From: Treponema sp.
Lineage (GTDB): Bacteria; Spirochaetota; Spirochaetia; Treponematales; Breznakiellaceae
Assembly (NCBI GenBank): GCA_009777535.1
Contig: WRLP01000003.1
Span: forward strand, 1-64,000
Direction of reading: 5' to 3'
DNA: 64,000 nucleotides
Part shown: positions 32,286 to 40,604 of the stretch, piece after piece
Position numbering within the stretch: position 1 is the stretch's first letter
How the letters are laid out: the number at the start of each line of letters is the position of its first letter
Notes under the pieces: generated by a model
Told to the model about the DNA's origin: nothing
Seen by the model: only the letters and a program-made list of their open reading frames with translations
Databases searched by the model: none
Made by a program: the position numbers and the translations under genes

Positions 32286-33495
32286 ATCCGGGGGCTTTTA
32301 CAAACTCCACAACAAAATAAGGCACTATGATTGGGGGTCTGTTGATGCGATCCCCTCTTTCCTCGGTCTTGAAAACAGGGAAGGCCTTCCCTGGGCCGAA
32401 ATGTGGATGGGAACCCATCCGGGTGCGCCCTCCCTGGCGGAGGCGGCGGGCGGGAAAATAAGCCTTGCAGAACTAATCGCCGGAAACCCTGAATACTTCC
32501 TCGGAGAAAAAACAGCGCGGCAATACGGTGAGCTTCCTTTTCTGTTCAAACTGCTTGCCGCAGGAAAGCCCCTCTCCATCCAGGCCCACCCGAACATCAG
32601 CCAGGCGAGGGCAGGCTTTGAAAGGGAAAACAGTGCCGGCCTTGCCCTGGACGATCCAAAACGTAATTACAGGGATCCAAACCACAAGCCGGAGATCATC
32701 TGCGCCCTTACCCCCTTTACAATGATGTGCGGTTTTCGAGAGCCGGCAGAAATCCACGGCTTTCTTGAAGCGTTTTCTTCATTGCGCGGGATTATTGCGC
32801 CGTTAATTGCCGCCATTGGATCCGGCGAAAAGCCGCTGGAAAAATTTTTCACAGCCCTTTTTAATCTGCCGGGGGCGCAAATTGAGGAAATTGGAAACAG
32901 AATTTGCAGCGGGCTGTTAATGTCCGGCGATAACACAATTTCTACTGAACAGCGGGAACTGATGCTGTGTTTTGCCGAAATGTACCCCCGCGATCCGGCG
33001 ATATTGAGCCCCCTATATCTGAACATTCTTACCCTGCAGCCCGGAGAGGCTGTTTTTACCGGCTCTGGAACAATGCACTCTTACATCAGCGGCTTTGGAG
33101 TGGAGTTGATGTCTAATTCGGACAATGTACTGCGCGGGGGGCTTACAACAAAAAATGTTGATATTCGGGAGCTGGTTAATATTCTCGATTTTGTTCCCTT
33201 TATACCGCAGATTTTCAAGGCGCCCCCCGCCGGCAAGCCCCTTCATTATCCGGCGCCCTGCGCTGAGTTTTACCTTTCGCTCCTGTGCGGAAAGATGCAC
33301 TCTCCGGAGGGGCCGGCTGTCTGTATTGTTAACGGCGGAGAACTTGAAATTTCAGGCGGCGCAACATTCAAAAAGGGCGAATCGTTTTTTATCCCCGCAG
33401 GCGGAAAGGGATTGGATTTTTCCGGAGATTACACGCTCTATGCCGCCGCCGCCGGGGACTGCCTGGAAGGAAGCGGCCTCCAGGGAAGCTTATGA
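32278..33495 (+). CDS. manA: mannose-6-phosphate isomerase, type I
   Basis: A 405-residue cupin isomerase. Zinc-site and active-site motifs are present: YDWGSVDAIPSFLG, EMWMGTHPGAPS, PLSIQAHPNISQA (zinc Gln/His) and the substrate loop GTMHSYISGFGVELMSNSDN followed by VLRGGLT. It interconverts mannose-6-phosphate and fructose-6-phosphate, linking mannose use and GDP-mannose synthesis to glycolysis. The length is normal. It overlaps both zapA (8 bases) and the following yaiI gene (4 bases), so it is part of this transcript. Confidence 0.95.
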   Translation: MSESGGFYKLHNKIRHYDWGSVDAIPSFLGLENREGLPWAEMWMGTHPGAPSLAEAAGGKISLAELIAGNPEYFLGEKTARQYGELPFLFKLLAAGKPLSIQAHPNISQARAGFERENSAGLALDDPKRNYRDPNHKPEIICALTPFTMMCGFREPAEIHGFLEAFSSLRGIIAPLIAAIGSGEKPLEKFFTALFNLPGAQIEEIGNRICSGLLMSGDNTISTEQRELMLCFAEMYPRDPAILSPLYLNILTLQPGEAVFTGSGTMHSYISGFGVELMSNSDNVLRGGLTTKNVDIRELVNILDFVPFIPQIFKAPPAGKPLHYPAPCAEFYLSLLCGKMHSPEGPAVCIVNGGELEISGGATFKKGESFFIPAGGKGLDFSGDYTLYAAAAGDCLEGSGLQGSL

Positions 33496-33959
33496 AAATT
33501 CTTGTGGACGCCGATTCCTGTCCAAAAGAGGCGAGGGAACTTACTCAGCGTAGGGCGGCGGCCCTTGGCATCAGGGCTGTGTTTGCAGCTAACCGCAGGC
33601 TACCGGGCATTGACGATGAGCTGATGGAAGTATGCCCCAACGGTGAAAACTCCGCCGATAACAGAATTGTTGAACTGGCGGAAGCAGGCGATATTGCGAT
33701 AAGCCGTGATGTTCCCCTGGCCAAACGTCTTGTCGAAAGAAATGTTACGGTTATTGACGACCGCGGGCGTGTCTTTACCGGGGAAAATATAAACGAACTG
33801 CTTTCCCTGCGTAACTTTATGGTAGACCTTGCCGAAAGCGGACTGGGGATCGAGCGTAAAAAATCCTACGGGAGAAAAGAACTTAAAACTTATGCCGATA
33901 GCCTGGACAGGGTGTTAAACTCAAGGCGCCATTGCGCTAATAGCCGTACCCCGCGGTAG
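33492..33959 (+). CDS. yaiI: YaiI/YqxD family (UPF0178) protein
   Basis: A 155-residue protein of the DUF188 family. The motifs are complete: ILVDADSCPKEARE, then NSADNRIVELAEAGDIAISRDVPLA and the C-terminal VIDDRGRVFTGENINELLSLRNF. The conserved aspartates suggest a PIN-like nuclease fold, but no activity is known. It overlaps manA by 4 bases. Its last 23 bases overlap the end of the minus-strand lipoprotein gene. Confidence 0.9.
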   Translation: MKILVDADSCPKEARELTQRRAAALGIRAVFAANRRLPGIDDELMEVCPNGENSADNRIVELAEAGDIAISRDVPLAKRLVERNVTVIDDRGRVFTGENINELLSLRNFMVDLAESGLGIERKKSYGRKELKTYADSLDRVLNSRRHCANSRTPR

Positions 33960-35241
33960 ACTGTTTATAATTTCTGATAAGGCGCGCCAGATTGCCTCCG
34001 TCTGTAAGTGGGTTGGTCTGCGTATCTGCTCCCGCGCCGAAAGCAATTAAAACCCCTCCCATGGAAACAATGTCGTTAGTATGTGTCAAAAAATAGTCGG
34101 CACGGTTATCTTTATATCCCTGCTCATGCCCCTGAGTAAAAGGGTAAACTGCATCAATATTGGGAGAGCCTGAGTAGCCTACCGGAAGCTGCCACCAGAC
34201 CAGCGGCTTTCCGATAATGGTTTTGAGTTCCGCCGCCCATTGGAAGTGCTGGGCAAAATTCGGCAAAGTGCTGTTGGTATTCCACCAGCGATTCTCTCCG
34301 CGCCTGAGCTGGTAATAATCAGCGTCTCTGTCCAGGGCTTCAACAGCCAGGAAATCCGCTTCGCCGGCGCCCAGTTCCAGCATAAAGTTCCCGACCAGAG
34401 CGGCATGCGCTTTTATGTTAAGCCCCGGGTTTCGGTTTATATTTATATCGCTGCCTGTTGCCCAGGCGGAGGCGTGCAGCCCGACAAGTGCATTAGGTGC
34501 ATATTTTCTTGCCATGTATATAAGACATTTTGTAAATCCTGCAAATGTATTGTTGAATCCCGCTCCGTCTGCCGGGTTGGCATCGCGAACCCTGGCAGGA
34601 AGTTGTTCAGGAGATAAATCGTTATCGTTTCCTGTATTTTCCTTTATGCGATGTTGTGCATAGCCCCAAAGATCCGGCTCGATATGTATGATAGCCCTGC
34701 AGTTCCCTATCTGCTGAAGCATGAAGCGCCAGTCATTGAAATATCTTGTTAAAAATGAAACATCATTTGCGGGGGACACCTGCGATTCTCTGCCGGAAGT
34801 CTGTGCAAATGTATAATAGGTGATCATTGGTATCTGTCCGGCTTGTTCTGTTTTGTTCAAAAAGTCCCTCAGGTATTGACCCGGCGGCCGGCTGCGATCC
34901 TGCCACCACCCCCACCATCTTTCGTCTGCTGCATTGAATTGTGTTGGAACTGCAGGCCCTGTAAAAATGGCATCTGACAAATATAAATACCTTACATCCA
35001 GTAAATTCGGGTTTTGAGCAAAAAAGGGATCATTTGCCATTGCTCCGATCAGCAGACGGCCTTTGCCGAAGTGTTCCAGGAATTCTTTTTCAGAAGTGAT
35101 TTCGCTTCCGGTGTGGCTGCCATTTTCTGTGTACCCGCCATTTTCGGAAGTTTCGCCGTTTACGGAAGATCCCCCGCATGTTGTGCATATCGCGGCGGCG
35201 GCAAACGTAAATAACATAATTTTAATGCGATATTGTTTCAC
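33937..35241 (-). CDS. putative glycoside-hydrolase-like lipoprotein
   Basis: A 434-residue protein with a signal ending in a lipobox-like AAAICTTC region near residue 22 and a Gly/Ser/Asn-rich linker. The mature part reads like a TIM-barrel glycosidase: MITYYTFAQTSG, AIIHIEPDLWGYAQ, NALVGLHASAWATG, then an acidic ADFLAVEALDRDADYY and KPLVWWQLPVGYSG. The acidic residues at strand ends (Glu in IEPD, Glu/Asp in AVEALDRD) are where catalytic acids would sit. Several Trp residues could stack sugars. Family is not identified, so the substrate is open; a cell-wall or plant polysaccharide is plausible. It converges with yaiI. Confidence 0.55.
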   Translation of the reverse strand: MKQYRIKIMLFTFAAAAICTTCGGSSVNGETSENGGYTENGSHTGSEITSEKEFLEHFGKGRLLIGAMANDPFFAQNPNLLDVRYLYLSDAIFTGPAVPTQFNAADERWWGWWQDRSRPPGQYLRDFLNKTEQAGQIPMITYYTFAQTSGRESQVSPANDVSFLTRYFNDWRFMLQQIGNCRAIIHIEPDLWGYAQHRIKENTGNDNDLSPEQLPARVRDANPADGAGFNNTFAGFTKCLIYMARKYAPNALVGLHASAWATGSDININRNPGLNIKAHAALVGNFMLELGAGEADFLAVEALDRDADYYQLRRGENRWWNTNSTLPNFAQHFQWAAELKTIIGKPLVWWQLPVGYSGSPNIDAVYPFTQGHEQGYKDNRADYFLTHTNDIVSMGGVLIAFGAGADTQTNPLTDGGNLARLIRNYKQSTAGYGY

Positions 35242-35272
35242 TGCCGCCTCCTTTTTAATATTGTCGGCGTTA

Positions 35273-36517
35273 CTATTCTTCCGGGTACAACTGCTGGGTT
35301 TGTTTTATGGCAGGAAGTATCTCGAAGAAAACATCAATCAGCTCAGGATCGAATTTTGAACCGGCGAGTTTACGCATTTCGGATAACACCTGGCTTTCTG
35401 ACCACGGCTCCTTGTAAACCCGCTTTGAACACAGAGCGTCAAATACATCTGCAATGGCGACAATTCTGCCCCCAAGCGGTATTTCCTCTCCCTTCATTCC
35501 CAGAGGTTTTCCCGAACTGTCAAGTTTTAACGGGACTCTTGATACCGGATCGACATAGCCCGGATATCCTGTTCCGTCCCAGTTTTCATGATGTGAAAGG
35601 GCAATCTCCCTGGCAAGATGATCCGCCGGCGACTGGGCGTCATCGAAAAGAACCGCACCGTAAAGAGTATGGTTTTGCATAATGGCGTATTCTTCCGGTG
35701 TTAGGCGGGCCGGTTTTTTAAGAATGACATCGGAGATTGCCACTTTCCCGACATCGTGCAGCATGGAGCCGATTTTCAGAATATCCCTGAATTTATCCCG
35801 TTCTACCTGAGAGACACCGCGATGGTAAGCCCAACGGTCATATATTTCCGCAGAGTAACCGGCAACCCTGTTTACATGGGTTCCCGTTTCCTTGGGGTCC
35901 CTTAGTTCCGACATTTTTATCATCCGTAAAACCATCGCCCTTGTCATATAGGCGCGCTGCAGGGCTATGGTTGCGTTAGCTGCAAAATGGGTAATCAGTA
36001 GTTCATCGTCGGCGGAAAACGGTATTGTATGTCCTTTTTTATCTTTTGCGTTAATAACCTGGATTACGCCCATTAAAATACCGTGGGCTGTAACCAGCGG
36101 AACTGTAAGGGTTGATGTGGTCTTGTACCCGGAAATTTTGTCGAATGTTGAATTAAAGGAAAAAGGTGCGTTGGGCTCTATGTTATACATATCGGGAATG
36201 TTAATGGGCTTTTTGGTCAAGGCGCAGTAGCCGGATATTGACTTCTCGTCTATCGGCACCGAAAAGACAGAATATATCATCTTTTCTCCGGGGGGAAGCT
36301 GTTTTTTAATCGTATCGTTTTGGGAGTATTTTATCGAAAGTTTTTCGGCCTCTTTGGCAAGCTCTGATGTTACGACGTAAATGGAGCCGGCATCGGCGTT
36401 GACAACCTTGCGCGCTTCCAGAAGTATTCTTTCCAAAAGTACATCCAAATCCTGAATCTGATTCAACTCTGAATCCAGGCTCATAATGTACTTAAAATCC
36501 TTGTTTTTCCTTCTCAT
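35273..36517 (-). CDS. GAF and HD-GYP domain phosphodiesterase
   Basis: A 414-residue cytoplasmic protein. A GAF sensor (about 20-180; LLEARKVVNADAGSIYVV and the later GILMGVIQVINAKD) is followed by a HD-GYP domain: HVNRVAGYSAEIYDRWA, the HD motif SMLHDVGKVAISDVI, and HHENWDGTGYPGY followed by IVAIADVFDALCSKRVYKEPW. HD-GYP enzymes hydrolyse cyclic di-GMP, a signal for motility and adhesion. All metal-binding residues of the family seem to be there. The GAF ligand is unknown. It has its own start after the terminator at 36.6 kb and lies upstream of the lipoprotein gene. Confidence 0.93.
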   Translation of the reverse strand: MRRKNKDFKYIMSLDSELNQIQDLDVLLERILLEARKVVNADAGSIYVVTSELAKEAEKLSIKYSQNDTIKKQLPPGEKMIYSVFSVPIDEKSISGYCALTKKPINIPDMYNIEPNAPFSFNSTFDKISGYKTTSTLTVPLVTAHGILMGVIQVINAKDKKGHTIPFSADDELLITHFAANATIALQRAYMTRAMVLRMIKMSELRDPKETGTHVNRVAGYSAEIYDRWAYHRGVSQVERDKFRDILKIGSMLHDVGKVAISDVILKKPARLTPEEYAIMQNHTLYGAVLFDDAQSPADHLAREIALSHHENWDGTGYPGYVDPVSRVPLKLDSSGKPLGMKGEEIPLGGRIVAIADVFDALCSKRVYKEPWSESQVLSEMRKLAGSKFDPELIDVFFEILPAIKQTQQLYPEE

Positions 36518-36627
36518 TTCCCTTTCTCAATCCCGGTGTCCAAACTTCTACAATAATCATTTTACACAAAAACGGACGGTTTAACAAGTTTTACAATATG
36601 AAAATTTCCATAAACCCCGGTAAAAGA

Positions 36628-36662
36628 AAAAACCCCGGAGAAAGGAGTAACTCCGGGGTAAA
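36628..36662 (-). terminator. rho-independent terminator (minus strand)
   Basis: The hairpin ACCCCGGAG..CTCCGGGGT with an 11-base loop, followed on the minus strand by TTTTTTC. It ends the minus-strand transcript that includes argC-argJ-argB and the 87-residue gene, before the HD-GYP gene. Confidence 0.85.
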
Positions 36663-36726
36663 AAGATAGGAGGAACATGAAATGCTCTCTAGCTGCTGTC
36701 TATACAACCAATAAGGCGGGGGAAAG

Positions 36727-36990
36727 TTACAAAATTGTATGGCTTTTGCCCCTTTTCCACTCGGCTATAAAGTGCTCATAGGCCGCTATTGTAGCGGCCA
36801 GGATTATGTCCTGCACGTCGCCCCGGCCCCCCCAGTCGGCGCCGTTGTTTATATACAGGGCCTTAAGAATTCCCTCCAGATCCTCAACTTTACAGAGCGG
36901 ATCGGCGAGCCTGCGGCGGCTTAGCCCCCTAAGCTCCTGTTCAAAGGTTTCCGTGTATTTTATTTTACGCCATTCTTCCAAAACACCCAT
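36727..36990 (-). CDS. small soluble protein, function unknown
   Basis: An 87-residue acidic/basic mixed protein (MGVLEEWRKIKYTETFEQEL..CKVEDLEGILKALYINNGADWGGRGDVQDIILAATIAAYEHFIAEWKRG). It is probably all helical with one conserved-looking GADWGGRGD turn. There is no signal or membrane segment. It starts 12 bases after the DUF4105 gene on the same strand and is the last gene before a strong terminator, so it is probably expressed with it. I do not recognise it. Confidence 0.65.
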   Translation of the reverse strand: MGVLEEWRKIKYTETFEQELRGLSRRRLADPLCKVEDLEGILKALYINNGADWGGRGDVQDIILAATIAAYEHFIAEWKRGKSHTIL

Positions 36991-37002
36991 TTGCCTGTCT
37001 TT

Positions 37003-38253
37003 TTACAGCCTTACCCTTGGCAGCAAGAAAAGTCCGACAGTAAGGGTCAGGGCTATGGGAAGCATCAGCATCTGGTCGGTAAGATTTTGCTGCCAAAACC
37101 AGGGAAGGATTTTTATAAGTATTGATGCAAGGGCACCCAGTGTTGTAACAAACCACAGGATAAGCAGGAGCCGGTATGTAACGGCAAGCTTCCACATATC
37201 ATCGGTTAGCGCATAACGCAGGCCGAGGGGAATTGCCGCGAGCAGAAGCGGGCTTCCAAAGAGCATATTGGCGTTTGCATAGGTGTAGTCATGGTTGGTA
37301 AATAGGGCCAAAAAATAAAGGAGCAGGCCCGCGCCGCCGAATATCAGCCCTGCCAAAGCCTGGCTTATGCCGATCAGTATCTGTCCCGACCGGTATTTTT
37401 TTATGTGTAAAAAAAAGAACAGGACAAGAACGGCGGATACAGCCAGGCTGAATGCAAGTTCCCTCGGCCACTGTCTGCGGGGGGTGTCGAGTACAGCGGG
37501 GCGGTTCACGGCTTTATAGATGGTTTCAATTTTTGAGACCAGTTTTCGGCTATCGCCGTTATTATCGGTATAGTAAAATTCATCGATACGTTTTCCGACC
37601 TCGGAGGGCAGGAACATATCGTCCCAGACTGTTATGGGAACATCAATACCCTGTCCCATCCAGAAATTCAAAATCCAGTCGATAAAGGGATTAAACCAGG
37701 TGTGGCGGCGCACATGCTGGCGCAGTGTAAAGCGGCTTGGAGCCTCGCCGTATTGTTCCTTGAACCGTCCGTCTGTCGCAAGATCGATTATGTCCCGTAT
37801 CCTGGTGGAGCAGTTATCTCTAAAGTGGTGATAAAAATAATCCCTGTTTTCGGGAAGGATATTGTTTTCGGCGAAAATGCGTACTTCCTCTCTCTTTTCC
37901 GGCGGCAAATCAAGAGTATAAAATACTACACTGCGGTTTGTTTCTATGTAGCCTTCGATATTGATAATCGAGGGGGAGGCGCCGCTTGAGTAGAGGAGCC
38001 TGCCCATTGCAAAATTTGTAAAAAAGTTTTCGTTCTCGAAAGAGAAAAGCCCGTAGTCGAAAAAGTTGCTTCTGCCTGTAGCGGAGTCTTCTACTACCAG
38101 AGCGATGTGCCCCCACCAAAAATAAAGTTCATTGCCCGGCCCCGCTACAGCGATCTTGATTGTAAGATTTTCGCCTCTTCTCTGGGCATAAAGGGCAGGC
38201 GCTGTAGCAAGATAAATAACGGCAATAATTAAAAGAATTCTTTTTATGTGCAT
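37003..38253 (-). CDS. DUF4105 (Lnb N-terminal) membrane protein
   Basis: A 416-residue protein with a signal peptide (about 1-23), a periplasmic domain of about 250 residues and five or so C-terminal membrane helices. The periplasmic domain follows the DUF4105/Lnb_N pattern: ELYFWWGHIALVVED, FDYGLFSFE, and HHFRDNCSTRIRDIIDLAT. The His/Cys pair in 'GHIAL' and 'DNCST' recalls a papain-like (NlpC/P60-like) fold, so it may be a thiol hydrolase acting on envelope material. It follows argB by overlapping its end, though no link with arginine synthesis is obvious. Confidence 0.75.
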   Translation of the reverse strand: MHIKRILLIIAVIYLATAPALYAQRRGENLTIKIAVAGPGNELYFWWGHIALVVEDSATGRSNFFDYGLFSFENENFFTNFAMGRLLYSSGASPSIINIEGYIETNRSVVFYTLDLPPEKREEVRIFAENNILPENRDYFYHHFRDNCSTRIRDIIDLATDGRFKEQYGEAPSRFTLRQHVRRHTWFNPFIDWILNFWMGQGIDVPITVWDDMFLPSEVGKRIDEFYYTDNNGDSRKLVSKIETIYKAVNRPAVLDTPRRQWPRELAFSLAVSAVLVLFFFLHIKKYRSGQILIGISQALAGLIFGGAGLLLYFLALFTNHDYTYANANMLFGSPLLLAAIPLGLRYALTDDMWKLAVTYRLLLILWFVTTLGALASILIKILPWFWQQNLTDQMLMLPIALTLTVGLFLLPRVRL

Positions 38254-39134
38254 TATGCGTTATCCGTAATCATTGTGCCAATTCCCTCATCGGTGAAAAG
38301 TTCTATTAAGAGGGCGTGTGGAAGGCGTCCGTCGATTATATGGGCTTTTTTTACGCCGCCGTCCAGCGCCAGAATGCAGCAATCCGCCTTGGGAATCATG
38401 CCCTTGCTAAGGACGCCTTCTTTTTTATACTTTTCCAGTTCTTTGCGGGTTGCGGATTTTATCAGGGAATCCGGCTGTTGAACGTCGCGAAGTATTCCCT
38501 GCACATCCGTCATTAGCACAAGCTTTTCCGCACCGAGGGCTGCGGCTATTTTGGCTGCTGCGGTATCCGCGTTGATGTTCAGGGCCTGTCCCTCTGTTTC
38601 GCCTGTTCCAAGAGCAACAGATGATACTACAGGGATAACTCCTGAATCCAAAACAGTGTTCAATATGGATATGTCTACCTCTGTTATTTCACCTACCAGT
38701 CCAAGCTCTCTGCCGTTTATCAGACGGGCCTTTAGCATGGAGCCGTCGATTCCGCTTAGGCCGACAGCCCTGCCTCCGTTACTTTCAATCAGGCCGGCTA
38801 TCTCCTTGTTTATCCTGCCGCAAAGAACCATCTGGACAATTTCCATTGTTTCTTCGTCTGTATACCGCAGCCCGTCTACAAAGCGGCTTTCTTTGCCGGT
38901 TTTTTTTAGCATTGCGTCTATTTCCGGACCGCCTCCGTGTACCAGCACGGTGCGGATGCCGACACATGACATAAGAATAATATCCTGAATTACGGCCATT
39001 TTAAGCTGTTCGCTGATCATCGCGTTTCCGCCGTATTTAACCACTATTGTTTTGTTATAAAAACGTTTTATGTAGGGCAGGGCATGAATTAATATTTCTG
39101 CCCTGTCGCTGCTGTCGATTATTTTTTGATTCAT
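38253..39134 (-). CDS. argB: acetylglutamate kinase
   Basis: A 293-residue kinase of the amino-acid kinase fold. Family motifs: VVKYGGNAM near the N-terminus, VLVHGGGPEID, then RYTDEETMEIVQMVL, INADTAAAKIAAALGAEKLVLMTDV and GGVKKAHIIDGRLPHALLIELFTDEGIGTMI at the end. It phosphorylates N-acetylglutamate in arginine synthesis. The MD-C-terminal signature 'H..DGR..HALL.E' is typical of ArgB. It is the third gene of argC-argJ-argB, 10 bases after argJ. An N-terminal helix of about 15 residues suggests a hexameric, arginine-sensitive form. Confidence 0.95.
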   Translation of the reverse strand: MNQKIIDSSDRAEILIHALPYIKRFYNKTIVVKYGGNAMISEQLKMAVIQDIILMSCVGIRTVLVHGGGPEIDAMLKKTGKESRFVDGLRYTDEETMEIVQMVLCGRINKEIAGLIESNGGRAVGLSGIDGSMLKARLINGRELGLVGEITEVDISILNTVLDSGVIPVVSSVALGTGETEGQALNINADTAAAKIAAALGAEKLVLMTDVQGILRDVQQPDSLIKSATRKELEKYKKEGVLSKGMIPKADCCILALDGGVKKAHIIDGRLPHALLIELFTDEGIGTMITDNA

Positions 39135-39144
39135 CGGTTTTCCT

Positions 39145-40368
39145 CTATGAGCGGTAATCTCCGTTTATTTTAACATAATCGTAGGTAAGATCGCAGCCCC
39201 AGGCTGTTGACGTTCCCGGGCCGCCGCCAAGATCGGCGACGATTTCGATTTCTTCTTCGCTAAGAATACGTTTTGCGTTTTCTTCGGAGAACAGAACGGG
39301 CATGCCGTTCTTGAACAATTCTATTTCTCCGGCGCGGCTTTTGAAAACAACGCCGGTTTTTTCCAGGTTAAAATCGGGGCCGGCATACCCCAGTGCACAT
39401 AACACACGGCCGTAGTTGGCATCCGCCCCGAAGCATGCGGCTTTGACCAGGCTGGAACCCGCTACCGTGCGCGCCATAACTTCGGCTGTCTTTTCGTCAG
39501 CGGCGCCTTTAACCGTAACGGTAAGGAGTTTTGTGGCGCCTTCGCCGTCGCGCGCCATTTGCCTGGCGAGGGCGATGCAGCATTTTTCCAGGGCGGCGGC
39601 AAATATTTCGCAGGCGGCGCTGCCGGCCGTGATTGGCGGATTCCCTGCCTCGCCGTTTGCCATGATGATTACAGTGTCGTTGGTGGAAGTGTCGCCGTCT
39701 ATGGTGATGCGGTGGAAGGAGCGCTGGACGGCCAGGCGAAGGCTTTTATCCAGGGCGTCCGGCGAAATGGCGGCATCGGTGGTAAGAAAACATAGCATTG
39801 TAGCCATATTGGGGTGCATCATCCCCGAGCCCTTGGTCATGCCGCCAATGGCAATCCGGCTGCCGCCGATTTCGATTTCTACCGCGATTTCCTTTTTGCG
39901 GATATCGGTCGTCATTATCGCTTCCAGAGCGGCGGCATGACCTTCTTCGCCGCTGTGCAGGCTGTTTACAAGGGGCTTAACGCCGCTTTCTATCGCGGCA
40001 ATTGGCAGGGGAACGCCGATGACGCCGGTGGAAGCAACGGCAACTTCTTTTGGGTTTGTTTTCAATTCGGCGGCTGCAAGCTCCGCCATGCGCCTGGCTG
40101 CATCCAGCCCGGCCTGACCTGTGCAGGCATTGGCGTTGCCGGAATTGGCGATAATGGCGCGCAGTTTTCCGCCGGCAAGATGTTCCTGGCTTACCAGCAC
40201 GCTGGCGGCCTTTACCCTGTTAGCTGTAAACATCGCCGCCGCATCAGAGCTTTTTTCCGAATATATAAGGGCTAAATCCCTTTTTTTTGAACCGGCCTTA
40301 ATGCCACACCAGATGCCGCCGGCTTTAAATCCTTTTGGGGCGCAGACGCCTCCTGTAATTTCTTTCAT
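39145..40368 (-). CDS. argJ: bifunctional ornithine acetyltransferase / N-acetylglutamate synthase
   Basis: About 407 residues from ATG 40368, preceded by GAGG 7-8 bases before; an in-frame upstream ATG would add residues without a ribosome site. ArgJ is a self-cleaving N-terminal nucleophile-like enzyme. The cleavage site is SGMMHPNMATMLCFLTTDAA, where the Thr of MATML becomes the nucleophile. It transfers acetyl from N-acetylornithine to glutamate. Further motifs are ANSGNANACTG, GVIGVPLPI and FGADANYGRVL. It lies between argC and argB on the same strand; a repeat element separates it from argC. Confidence 0.95.
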   Translation of the reverse strand: MKEITGGVCAPKGFKAGGIWCGIKAGSKKRDLALIYSEKSSDAAAMFTANRVKAASVLVSQEHLAGGKLRAIIANSGNANACTGQAGLDAARRMAELAAAELKTNPKEVAVASTGVIGVPLPIAAIESGVKPLVNSLHSGEEGHAAALEAIMTTDIRKKEIAVEIEIGGSRIAIGGMTKGSGMMHPNMATMLCFLTTDAAISPDALDKSLRLAVQRSFHRITIDGDTSTNDTVIIMANGEAGNPPITAGSAACEIFAAALEKCCIALARQMARDGEGATKLLTVTVKGAADEKTAEVMARTVAGSSLVKAACFGADANYGRVLCALGYAGPDFNLEKTGVVFKSRAGEIELFKNGMPVLFSEENAKRILSEEEIEIVADLGGGPGTSTAWGCDLTYDYVKINGDYRS

Positions 40369-40412
40369 TTTTATAACCTCTTTACTCATATTACACACTT
40401 TTCTTATTTTTT

Positions 40413-40567
40413 TACCACGAACCTCACAAACTATCACGAACTTGTTGTTTAGAGGACTTCCTTAACTTTCTTAACATATTATTTTTTCTAAATAATATGA
40501 TTTTTTGATGGTAATCTGCAGAATTTAATACTAACGGTTCGTGTTGTTCGCGTGGTTTGTGGTTAGA
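40413..40567. repeat. CCACGAACC terminal-inverted-repeat element, copy 2
   Basis: A ~155-base element in the argC-argJ gap. The left end is TACCACGAACCTCACAAAC and the right end GTTCGTGTTGTTCGCGTGGT then TTGTGGTTAGA. The inner part is AT-rich. It could interrupt or regulate co-transcription of argC and argJ. Confidence 0.8.
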
Positions 40568-40604
40568 ATTCTTCATGTTTTAACTCCTTGCGTAAGGTGA
40601 GCTC

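Noticed and set aside
33125-33553. Plus-strand frame of 142 residues overlapping manA and yaiI.
   Set aside because: Both overlapped genes have clear families; this frame is arginine-rich noise.
38551-38988. Plus-strand open frame of 145 residues over argB.
   Set aside because: It is an antisense shadow of argB with serine/proline-biased composition and no start site.
39416-39940. Plus-strand frame of 174 residues over argJ.
   Set aside because: Antisense shadow of a well-supported gene.
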